This document shows positions 7,761 through 14,585 of a stretch of 33,731 bases of DNA, piece after piece (the first letter of the stretch is position 1; each line of letters begins with the position of its first letter). The notes beneath the pieces are model-generated. The model was given only the letters and a program-made list of their open reading frames with translations. It did no database searches and was not told the DNA's origin. A program made the position numbers and the translations under genes. The DNA is from Fischerella muscicola SAG 1427-1 = PCC 73103 (GTDB taxonomy: Bacteria; Cyanobacteriota; Cyanobacteriia; Cyanobacteriales; Nostocaceae), in assembly GCF_000317245.1 (NCBI RefSeq), contig NZ_AJLJ01000214.1:1-33731 (forward strand), in the 5' to 3' direction.

Positions 7761-8474
7761 TCACTGAATTTTGGTTAATTCATTGAACCAGTTTTCAACT
7801 TGTAAACGCAAGCGCCAACCGGGGTTTTCCTCCTCGGTATCACTGGAGGGTAGTAAAAGTAGAGCGCGACGATAATCAGCGATCGCACAATTCCAGTCGC
7901 CCCAAAGATGATAAGTTCGACCGCGTTCTGCGAAAATACGACTTTCTAGTTGATCGAACAGCAGTGCTACCTCAAAATTATCAATCGCCTCTTCGTATTG
8001 TCCCAAATCGCGCAAAGTAATGCCTCGATTCAACCATGCTCGGACATAACTAGGATTCAAGTCTAGCGCCTGATCATAGTCAGCGATCGCTGCTACTAAT
8101 TCTCCGCGAGCAGCATAGTAGTTAGCTCGATTATTATAAGCACTAACCAATTTAGGATTGAGCTGCAAAGCCGTATTGTAATCGCAAAAAGCCTTTTGAC
8201 TTTCACCGCATTGAAAATAAATTAGTCCCCGGTTGTTGTAATCAATCGCATTTTGGGGGTGACGATGGATCAATTGACTCAACAGCGCGATCGCTTCAGG
8301 ATAGTTTCCTTGTTGGGCTGACTTCAAAGCACAAGAGCGTAAGTAGCCGTCACCGAAAGCAGATTTGCCGCTACCGTTATTTTCTCGCTGCTGAAGATTA
8401 TTGGTAGTTTTTAACACGTTTGTGTATCTGTGATTTTGCTGTTCACCAGATGCTAAAAATGAGTGGCTGTTCAT
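7761..8474 (-). CDS. Tetratricopeptide-repeat protein
   Basis: The 237 residues carry a polar N-terminal part (1-48) followed by about five consecutive TPR units from about residue 49 to 210. Consensus-like positions are clear in AIALLSQLIHRHPQNAIDYNNRGLIYF, AFCDYNTALQLNPKLVSAYNNRANYYA, AIADYDQALDLNPSYVRAWLNRGITL and AIDNFEVALLF. TPRs form a superhelix that binds other proteins. No enzymatic domain, signal peptide or membrane segment is present, so a cytoplasmic scaffold role is all that can be said. The last codons and stop lie in the end of an intergenic repeat. Confidence 0.85.
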   Translation of the reverse strand: MNSHSFLASGEQQNHRYTNVLKTTNNLQQRENNGSGKSAFGDGYLRSCALKSAQQGNYPEAIALLSQLIHRHPQNAIDYNNRGLIYFQCGESQKAFCDYNTALQLNPKLVSAYNNRANYYAARGELVAAIADYDQALDLNPSYVRAWLNRGITLRDLGQYEEAIDNFEVALLFDQLESRIFAERGRTYHLWGDWNCAIADYRRALLLLPSSDTEEENPGWRLRLQVENWFNELTKIQ

Positions 8475-8802
8475 ATCTTCCTGCCTGAGCTGCTGGCTCT
8501 GTGAATCAACTTATAATTTTTGCAGTGCTTGTGGTTCTGCCCCTGTGTCACTTACTAAGGTGTCTATAAGTACATATAGAAGCACCATATATGAATATTA
8601 CTCACCAATACAAGATGAATAACGTCATATTTAAATTAAGCCTTGAGTTTAAGAGTAGATACTTCATCCTCAAGTTCAATTCCAGAAAACAGCAAATATC
8701 AATCCAGCAGACTAGTCAAGTAGCAGGAGCAACAACTTGCTAGAATGCCAACAAATCCTTCAGATTTTTTAATTGAATCTATAGTTTTGCAAACAAATCC
8801 TT
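8475..8802. other. 328-bp divergent intergenic region
   Basis: This is the shared upstream region of the TPR gene (minus) and the 154-aa gene (plus). It is A+T rich. A short imperfect duplication, GCCAACAAATCCTT (8746-8759) and GCAAACAAATCCTT (8789-8802), ends exactly at the start codon of the plus-strand gene. No gene or RNA is recognised. Confidence 0.5.
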
Positions 8803-9267
8803 ATGCCAACAGCAGCTTCTTACCCCAATGCACCTGATCTCACAACCGAGGATTACATCGTCATCGGTTTAGCTACCTGCTTTATCAAAGAAGACGGAGA
8901 AGTTCATCAAGTCGAAGTCATAGAACCCATTCCCTCTGCCGCTTTAGAAGCTCTTGTAAAAGGAATTCCCACTTCCTACAAATTTGCATTTGCCACAACT
9001 TTAGGAAATGTTGTGGATGGTGATACACTGCAAAAGCCAACTAATTTTCCACAAACAGCTCAGTTTAGTGATGAATTTTTGCAACGCACTATTGCAGCTG
9101 CTCGCACCTACAAGCGCAAGGAAAATGCAAAATCCTTGATTCCCATCGGCACTACCTACACAGATTTTCAATATTCTACCGAACGCAAACGCGTACTAAA
9201 TGCTAGTCGAGTTGTCACCAAAGAAGACAACGTTAAACAGCACTCTCACACTCATAAGATTCTTTGA
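8803..9267 (+). CDS. Conserved hypothetical cytoplasmic protein, 154 aa
   Basis: I do not recognise a named family. The protein is soluble, without signal or membrane segment. Residues 14-60 look like a compact alpha/beta region (DYIVIGLATCFIKEDGEVHQVEVIEPIPSAALEAL). The C-terminus is basic and histidine-rich (ERKRVLNASRVVTKEDNVKQ then HSHTHKIL). The HxHTH ending could bind metal, but nothing else supports that. It follows a divergent intergenic region and is followed by a hairpin-rich stretch, so it is probably monocistronic. There is no Shine-Dalgarno; the leader is A-rich. Confidence 0.6.
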   Translation: MPTAASYPNAPDLTTEDYIVIGLATCFIKEDGEVHQVEVIEPIPSAALEALVKGIPTSYKFAFATTLGNVVDGDTLQKPTNFPQTAQFSDEFLQRTIAAARTYKRKENAKSLIPIGTTYTDFQYSTERKRVLNASRVVTKEDNVKQHSHTHKIL

Positions 9268-9289
9268 TGGACATTGGGCATTGAATATT

Positions 9290-9461
9290 GTACAGACGCG
9301 TAGACGCTCGTAACGAGGCGAATAAAAGAAAAAGAGGGGAGGCTTCTATTAGAGATCCAATTGGCCCACAGATTAATCAGGGGGCTTTAAGCCTCCCCTC
9401 TTTTTCCCAAGCCAAATGCGGTAAGAGCGGCTTCAAGGTGAGAGTATAATCGCGTCTCTAC
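9290..9461. repeat. Nested inverted repeat with an 18-bp perfect stem
   Basis: The outer ends are GTACAGACGCG (9290-9300) and CGCGTCTCTAC (9451-9461), one mismatch. Inside is an 18-bp perfect stem, GAAAAAGAGGGGAGGCTT (9328-9345) with its complement at 9389-9406, and a 43-nt loop. The A-rich left and T-rich right flanks let the inner stem work as a terminator in either direction. A small structured RNA is an alternative. Confidence 0.65.
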
Positions 9462-9495
9462 GTATTGACCAAAAATCAACAATCAACAATCATCT

Positions 9496-10053
9496 ATGCT
9501 TAAACTTTACGGTGGCCCTCGTAGTCGCGCTTCAATTGTTCAATGGTATCTTGAGGAATTAGGACTTCCCTACGAATATGTCATGCTAGACATGCAGGCT
9601 GGAGAACATCGTCAACCAGCATATTTAGCAATTAACCCAATGGGGAAAGTGCCAGCAATTACTGATGGTGATTTGCAACTCTGGGAATCGGGAGCAATAT
9701 TACTTTATCTAGATGAAAAGTATGGTAAAACCCAGCACTCTCCAGAAGAAAGGGCAAAAATTGCTCAGTGGATATTGTTTGGTAATTCCACCTTGGCTAC
9801 AGGCATATTTGTAGAAGCCAATCGTGAGCGAGAAATGCCTCGTTTAATGACTCCCCTTAATGACATTCTCCAACGTCAAGTATTTTTATTAGGTGGTGGA
9901 TTTACTGTTGCTGATGTTGCAGTAGGTTCTGTCTTAGCATATATTCCCATGATGCTCAAGCTAGATCTCAGTTCCTATCCAGGTGTGTTCACCTACATTA
10001 AACGGCTGTCGGAACGCCCTGCTTTTCAAGCAACTATCGGCTCTCGGAAATAA
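9496..10053 (+). CDS. Glutathione S-transferase family protein
   Basis: The 185 residues have an N-terminal thioredoxin-like domain (1-77: MLKLYGGPRSRASIVQWYLEELGLPYEYV, then NPMGKVPAITDGDLQLWESGAILLYL). The cis-Pro VPAI and the glutathione gamma-glutamyl-binding ES pair are visible. A helical C-terminal domain follows, with the conserved N-capping motif FTVADVAVGSVLAYI. It is slightly shorter than usual (about 200-210). The residue after the first strand is in GGPRSRAS, so a serine-type catalytic residue is likely. Expected role: glutathione conjugation or peroxide detoxification in the cytoplasm. The leader is built of AATCAAC heptamers with no Shine-Dalgarno. It converges with the yajQ-type gene. 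Confidence 0.85.
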   Translation: MLKLYGGPRSRASIVQWYLEELGLPYEYVMLDMQAGEHRQPAYLAINPMGKVPAITDGDLQLWESGAILLYLDEKYGKTQHSPEERAKIAQWILFGNSTLATGIFVEANREREMPRLMTPLNDILQRQVFLLGGGFTVADVAVGSVLAYIPMMLKLDLSSYPGVFTYIKRLSERPAFQATIGSRK

Positions 10054-10057
10054 ATAT

Positions 10058-10121
10058 TTTGTTGGTTGTTGGTTGTTGATTTATTTTCCTAACAACTAAC
10101 AACTAACAACTAACAAATAAC
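10058..10121. terminator. Repeat-built hairpin between convergent genes
   Basis: Tandem TTGTTGG/TTGTTGA units are followed by tandem AACAACT units, which can pair into a long stem with G-T pairs. The position between convergent genes fits a shared terminator. The same AACAAC/TTGTTG repeats recur near 10640-10745 and 12763-12778. Confidence 0.45.
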
Positions 10122-10125
10122 TTAT

Positions 10126-10617
10126 TTACCGATAATTTGTAAATTGCAAAGCCACAGGAAAGTCCTCTTGCTTTAAACGTTGAATCACGGTTTGCAATTC
10201 ATCTTTACTTTTAGCGCTGACACGTACAGCATCACCTTGAATTGAGGCTTGCACTTTTTTAAATTCATCACGAATTAACTTAGAAATTTGCTTGGCAATT
10301 TCCTGACTGATGCCTTTTTTTAGCTTGATTTCTTGACGAACACGGTTTCCACTAGCTGATTCAACTTTACCAAAATCAAAGATTTTTTGAGAAAGATTAC
10401 GCTTGGCAGCCTTTTCTCGCAAGATATTATGTACAGATTCTAAGGTGAACTCGCTATCGGTGTTGATGATGATGTTTTGTTCACCCAACTCGATTGTTGT
10501 TTGAGTATCTTTGAGATCGTAACGACTTTTAAGATCTCGCGCAGTTTGATCAACAGCGTTAACCAACTCTTGTCTGTCAAACTCACTTACAGTATCAAAG
10601 GAATACGTAGAAGCCAT
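10126..10617 (-). CDS. YajQ family nucleotide (cyclic-di-GMP)-binding protein
   Basis: This 163-residue protein matches the YajQ/UPF0234 family at full length. It starts with the conserved [17 protein letters not shown] and has two ferredoxin-like halves, with [56 protein letters not shown] and the end [12 protein letters not shown]. Family members bind nucleotides, and some bind cyclic di-GMP and act with transcription factors. Which ligand applies in cyanobacteria is not shown here. It is monocistronic and convergent with the GST gene. Confidence 0.93.
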   Translation of the reverse strand: MASTYSFDTVSEFDRQELVNAVDQTARDLKSRYDLKDTQTTIELGEQNIIINTDSEFTLESVHNILREKAAKRNLSQKIFDFGKVESASGNRVRQEIKLKKGISQEIAKQISKLIRDEFKKVQASIQGDAVRVSAKSKDELQTVIQRLKQEDFPVALQFTNYR

Positions 10618-11034
10618 AGGAACAATGTAATTCTAGATGGTTGGTGGTTGATGGTTGGCAGTTCGTTGTCAATCATTTTTCCATAAACGCGCTTTCTCGG
10701 CTACCTACGGTAGGCGGTACAGCAAACAACTAACAACAACCAACAAAACATAACTTACTTGTAGCTCTGATTATACTTATTACCAAAAGCCTTCGCTCTC
10801 TAGCCTCTGGATGCGCCATATGAAATGCTCTAGGCGATCGCTCCAATTCCATCAGTTTTTGCAATTTGTAATAAATGCTGACAGCATATTTAATTTGTTC
10901 ATATGACTATTATTTGTAGTGGGAAACAGCTGTTTGCCCTCACGACAAGACCGTATATTATTTAAGCTGATTAAAGCTGATTACTTGAAAGTTCCCATTT
11001 CAGAGCAGCTATGATGAACTGCCAATGATAAGTT
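10618..11034. other. 417-bp divergent intergenic region
   Basis: AACAAC/TTGTTG-type repeats (about 10640-10745) lie on the yajQ side and a HIP1 octamer is near 10834. Close to the lipoprotein gene is a direct repeat of AAGCTGATTA (about 10961-10982). I do not find a clear Fur/Zur-type palindrome before the metal-binding-type gene. No coding region is seen. Confidence 0.5.
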
Positions 11035-12051
11035 ATGTTAAAAAAATTACTATTATCCCAACCACTGCGTATTATCTGTGTTGCTTTCACTGTTGGACTT
11101 GTTGGGTGTAATTATGTAGGTAATTTGTTTAATTCCCCTGCTACAACCACTGAATCTTCTAGTGAATCAAACAAGAATCTACCTAAAGTTGTTGCGACAA
11201 ATAGTGTAATTTGCGACTTAGTTAAACAAGTAGCAGAAAATACAGTTAATCTGACTTGCTTAATTTCTCCTGGGGTAGATCCTGATCGCTATCAATCAAA
11301 ACCAAGCGATCGCCAAGCCATAGAACAAGCCAAAATAATTTTTTTTAACGGATATAACTTTGAACCAACAAGTTTATTCAAATTAATTAGAGCTAGTAAA
11401 AATGGTGCAGCTAAAATAGCAGTTGCTCAACGTGCAGTTCCCAAAGCATTAAAGTATAGAAAAAATGGCAAGTTAGTATCTAATCCTTATGTTTGGCATT
11501 ATCCGAAGAATGGTATCAAGATGGCAGAGGTGATTAGCACTAACTTAAGTAAAGCCATACCTGAAAATGCTTCATTATATGGAAAAAATACACAAAAAAT
11601 CAAAAAAGAATTAAACCAGTTAGATGTATGGATTAAGTTACGTATTGATAGTATTCCTGCAAATAATCGGAAGTTAGTTGCAACGAATGATCATGCAATG
11701 ATTTATTATACAAAAGCCTACAATCTTTCATCTATAAGCGCTTTGGAAAGAATTAATAATGTTAAACCTACACCTGTAAGAATTAAAGCGGTGGTTCGAG
11801 AAATTAGAAGATCAACAGTCCCAACAATTTTTGTAGACAGTACAACTAACTCTAATATTATTAATACAGTTGCCAAACAAGCACAAGTACAAGTTGCAGA
11901 AAGGCAACTTTTGGCTGAGAATTTGGGTAAACCAGGTAACTATGGAGATACTTACCAAAAAATGTTAACTGCTAATACTCGCACGATAGTTGAAGGTTTG
12001 GGAGGGACGTATTTAATATTTGAACCGCACGCTGTAGCTAATAAAAATTGA
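11035..12051 (+). CDS. ZnuA/MntC-type solute-binding lipoprotein with altered metal ligands
   Basis: The 338 residues begin with a lipoprotein signal (MLKKLLLSQPLRIICVAFTVGLVGC, lipobox VGLVGC, lipidated C25) and a serine/threonine linker. They then follow the cluster A-1 (Zn/Mn) binding-protein fold: VVATNSVICDLVKQVA, SPGVDPDRYQSKPSD, then VWHYPKNGIKMAEVIS. The ligand sites differ from the family. The first His, in DPHxY, is Asp (D84). The second, in DPHxW, is Tyr (Y152, NPYVW, with H155 close by). The third reads TNDHAM (D219, H220). The last acidic site, VDST (D268), is kept. No ABC permease or ATPase gene is adjacent, so it is an orphan. It may bind another metal or have a non-transport role; family membership is clear. 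Confidence 0.85.
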   Translation: MLKKLLLSQPLRIICVAFTVGLVGCNYVGNLFNSPATTTESSSESNKNLPKVVATNSVICDLVKQVAENTVNLTCLISPGVDPDRYQSKPSDRQAIEQAKIIFFNGYNFEPTSLFKLIRASKNGAAKIAVAQRAVPKALKYRKNGKLVSNPYVWHYPKNGIKMAEVISTNLSKAIPENASLYGKNTQKIKKELNQLDVWIKLRIDSIPANNRKLVATNDHAMIYYTKAYNLSSISALERINNVKPTPVRIKAVVREIRRSTVPTIFVDSTTNSNIINTVAKQAQVQVAERQLLAENLGKPGNYGDTYQKMLTANTRTIVEGLGGTYLIFEPHAVANKN

Positions 12052-12148
12052 GTTATACAATATCACTTTATTTATGATACTAATACATGATTAGGGGTGT
12101 ATAGTTGTACGCCCCTATGGCAAATTTGATAGACATTTCAGAATAATG

Positions 12149-12199
12149 TAGAGACGCGTTCGCTTTTAGCGTTCCCGCAGGGTAATTTCGCGTCTCTAC
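12149..12199. repeat. GAGACGCG inverted repeat
   Basis: GTAGAGACGCG and CGCGTCTCTAC form an 11-bp stem around a 29-nt loop, downstream of the lipoprotein gene. The same arms occur at 9290-9461, 14469-14498, 19207-19226 and 25974-26033. Confidence 0.7.
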
Positions 12200-12255
12200 A
12201 AGGATTGTGGGTAACGCATAATCAATTTCACCAGATGTCTAATATTTATTATTTC

Positions 12256-12753
12256 TCACCATCCCCAACTACCAGGAATACCTTTAAAAGGCCCAACAAT
12301 ATCACTCGTGATCCAACCACCATAAAAATTACCTGGTTGTGGCTGTACCTTTTCGCCATCTACATAACAAGCATCCATCAAATGGGCATAAAAAGCTACA
12401 TGATTTTCAAGAGATGCAAAAGCAGGTGTAGGATTCGGATAAAACCAAGCAGCATTTTGTATTTCTTTATCGCTTACGCGAATTGTGTAGTAACCAGCAC
12501 TTCCTTTCCACTCACAAAAGCTAGATTGTAGTGATGGGATGAAGTATTCCATTTTGATATCTTCTGGGGGGATATAGTAAGAAGGTGGATGACTAGTTTC
12601 TAAGACACGCTTGGCGTGGTGAGTATCAGCAATTATGACACCATTAAATATTATTTGGATATGCTTATTTGTTTCCTCAAGGCGAGGAGGACGGGGATAA
12701 TCCCAAACAGATTCTTGTCCATGTGCTGGTTCAATGCGTTGAGGTTTGATCAT
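12256..12753 (-). CDS. DUF427 domain-containing protein
   Basis: The start is at 12753 (MIKPQRIEPAHGQESVWDYP), which matches the usual beginning of this family. A longer frame from 12783 would translate AACAACCAACAATC-type intergenic repeat and is rejected. The 165 residues include the DUF427 core: HIQIIFNGVIIADTHHAKRVLET, YYIPPEDIKMEYF, SSFCEWKGSAGYYTI, AAWFYPNPTPAFASLENHVAFY and CYVDGEKVQPQPGNFYGGW. DUF427 is a small beta-rich fold of unknown biochemistry, common in cyanobacteria and actinobacteria. It is monocistronic and cytoplasmic by composition. Confidence 0.92.
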   Translation of the reverse strand: MIKPQRIEPAHGQESVWDYPRPPRLEETNKHIQIIFNGVIIADTHHAKRVLETSHPPSYYIPPEDIKMEYFIPSLQSSFCEWKGSAGYYTIRVSDKEIQNAAWFYPNPTPAFASLENHVAFYAHLMDACYVDGEKVQPQPGNFYGGWITSDIVGPFKGIPGSWGW

Positions 12754-12798
12754 TTTATTTGTTGATTGTTGGTTGTTTGGCACTCAATAATTATTTAC

Positions 12799-12900
12799 TA
12801 TAGCAATCCTAAATCAGTTGTGAAAATTGAAAGACTAAGATCCCCGACTTCTTGAAGAAGTCGGATATCTTATTATTCATGAAGATTTAAGAATGCTATA
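12799..12900. mobile_element. MITE-like hairpin element, copy 2
   Basis: The left end TATAGCAATCCTAA is identical to that of the element at 7574. The right end, TTTAAGAATGCTATA, has drifted. The internal GATCCCCGACTTCTTGAAGA core is present but its right arm has changed (GTCGGATATC instead of GTCGGGGATC). It lies between two minus-strand genes. Confidence 0.7.
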
Positions 12901-12914
12901 GCCAACCAACTAAT

Positions 12915-14438
12915 TTATTTTCCATACCACAAACGCTGTAATAACTTAAATATTCTCACCATTGTTTCTTCTAGCCACAGCATAATGCTATCTAACCATG
13001 CCAAAATTTGTTCTAATGGATGTTTGTCATAACCAATGATTTTGGCTTTTGTTTCGATCCAGTCTGGTTTTGCTTCTACTTCTGTATTTTGCTGGCGTTG
13101 CTGCTGAGAAATAGCAAATATTGTTTGTGCTGCAATAGATATCTTTTGAGATGTTGTTTGAGTAGAAGTGAGATTAGTTACTGGATTTCGCTTTTGTACT
13201 AATCTTCCTGTAGATTGGAATGTGAAACTTTGTAGGCGATGAATCAAGGTTTGCAGAGGATACCTTGCTGTTTGACTGCTAGGAAGGACTGAGTTTGAAA
13301 TTGGAGATCTGCTAACTAAATGATTGGTTTGATTTGAATTCTCACGAGATTTACCTATAACTTGAACATCACCAAAGATATCACTTTCACTCAGCCATAA
13401 ATCTACTAATTCATGACTTTGCATTTTAGAAGTTTTCAGTAACTTGTGAGATTTATTAATTAGTCTTTTGTGATGATTAATTGCTAAACTTGGAGAAATT
13501 TGATTATTGGATCTAGTCTGATTTAATTTTTTACTCTGGCTTTCTCCAAAAAAGAAGTTTATTGCTGCCCAAATGATATTTTGAATCTTTGATGTTGGAT
13601 TTTGGGAATTATCAAGAGTGGCTATGGTTTGTTGACTAGTTGCTATTTGCTCTTTTCCATAAATAAATATTTGCAGCTGAGTTTGCAAAATGTGGATGAG
13701 TTCACGGCTAGTATGAGAAATTGAGTCTAAAGTATTTGACTCTAACTTAGCAATAGTTGCATCTAATAAAGCTAGCGATCGCTTGGCATTTAGTAAAGAT
13801 AATTCTTCTGTATTTTGGTCTGTATTCGCTGATGGTAGTGCTGGTGTTGTGTTTTCGTGATTACTACCAGTTAACTTTGTCAGTAAGCGATTGATTTCAC
13901 CAATGACGTTTATTGTTTCTTCTTTTGCTTGAGTTAAGCGCCATTGACGCCAATAATTAGCAATTTCTGTAATAATTCGCTCTTCTAACTTTTGTTGTTG
14001 CTGGGGCGTTAATATATCTAAAGTTTCATTTTCTAGGGTAACGAGTACCAGTTGGCGATCGCACAATTGTGAGGCTATTCCTTGAATTTTAGGTGATATC
14101 TTGACTCTTGATAAAATTTGCAGACTCTCCACAACCTTTAGCACTTGCTGAATGGGGACATCAGGTGCTGGCGGTGTTTCTGGTTGGAAATCGGTATAAT
14201 TTGCCTGTAATTGTGGATTTTGTGTTTGCTGTGCAGTGGCGTGTAGTTGTTTCCCAGCTGACTCTCGCGCTTTCTGTAACAGTATAAATACGGAGTAGCT
14301 GAGTGCTTCTAAAGACCAATTGGCAGCAATCTGTAGATGACGAAAGGTGCGCCCTACTCCTTCACTCCAACGTCGAGATTGTTTGTGAACGAAGTTAAAA
14401 AGTCTGCTTTGATAGCGTTCAGAGGAAGCAGAAGACAT
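12915..14438 (-). CDS. Uncharacterised 507-aa protein
   Basis: The chosen start is ATG at 14438 (MSSASSERYQSRLFNFVHKQ). The frame extends upstream to 14579, but that part translates a GAGACGCG repeat and CCAAAAT heptamers. No family is recognised. The N-terminal 60 residues are basic and amphipathic (RRWSEGVGRTFRHLQIAANWSLEALSYSVFILL, possibly membrane-associated). The middle is helical and Gln/Leu-rich (TPQQQQKLEERIITEIANYWRQW; SLALLDATIAKLESNTLDSIS). A Ser/Gln-rich low-complexity stretch follows, and the end is tryptophan-rich and amphipathic (ILAWLDSIMLWLEETMVRIFKLLQRLWYGK). Both ends could peel onto a membrane. The segment SQNPTSKIQN is read from CCAAAAT-like repeat. It is divergent from the mannosidase gene. 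Confidence 0.6.
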   Translation of the reverse strand: MSSASSERYQSRLFNFVHKQSRRWSEGVGRTFRHLQIAANWSLEALSYSVFILLQKARESAGKQLHATAQQTQNPQLQANYTDFQPETPPAPDVPIQQVLKVVESLQILSRVKISPKIQGIASQLCDRQLVLVTLENETLDILTPQQQQKLEERIITEIANYWRQWRLTQAKEETINVIGEINRLLTKLTGSNHENTTPALPSANTDQNTEELSLLNAKRSLALLDATIAKLESNTLDSISHTSRELIHILQTQLQIFIYGKEQIATSQQTIATLDNSQNPTSKIQNIIWAAINFFFGESQSKKLNQTRSNNQISPSLAINHHKRLINKSHKLLKTSKMQSHELVDLWLSESDIFGDVQVIGKSRENSNQTNHLVSRSPISNSVLPSSQTARYPLQTLIHRLQSFTFQSTGRLVQKRNPVTNLTSTQTTSQKISIAAQTIFAISQQQRQQNTEVEAKPDWIETKAKIIGYDKHPLEQILAWLDSIMLWLEETMVRIFKLLQRLWYGK

Positions 14439-14468
14439 GGTAGTGAATTTAGTTGTTAGTTGTTTAGG

Positions 14469-14498
14469 TAGAGACGCGAGGAACATCGTGTCTGTACA
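14469..14498. repeat. GAGACGCG inverted repeat, imperfect
   Basis: GTAGAGACGCGA and TCGTGTCTGTAC form a short imperfect stem between the two divergent genes, next to the CCAAAAT heptamers. Confidence 0.5.
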
Positions 14499-14561
14499 AT
14501 TAGTAATTGAACGATACATCTTTAATAGTACAGAGCAAGCAGATTTATCTGTGGAGCCAAT

Positions 14562-14582
14562 CCAAAATCCAAAATCCAAAAT
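14562..14582. repeat. Tandem heptamer (CCAAAAT) x3
   Basis: Three exact copies end 3 nt before the ATG of the alpha-mannosidase gene and take the place of a ribosome binding site. Confidence 0.9.
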
Positions 14583-14585
14583 CGA

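Noticed and set aside
8744..8803. Upstream ATG for the 154-aa gene within the duplicated GCCAACAAATCCTT
   Set aside because: It is in a different frame (59 nt away) from the gene.
12751..12783. Longer N-terminus of the DUF427 protein (MPNNQQSTNK)
   Set aside because: It translates an AACAAC-type intergenic repeat; family members start at MIKPxRIEP, which is the ATG at 12753.
14439..14579. Longer N-terminus of the 507-aa protein (MDFGFWIGST)
   Set aside because: It is read from CCAAAAT heptamers and a GAGACGCG repeat; the ATG at 14438 avoids both.
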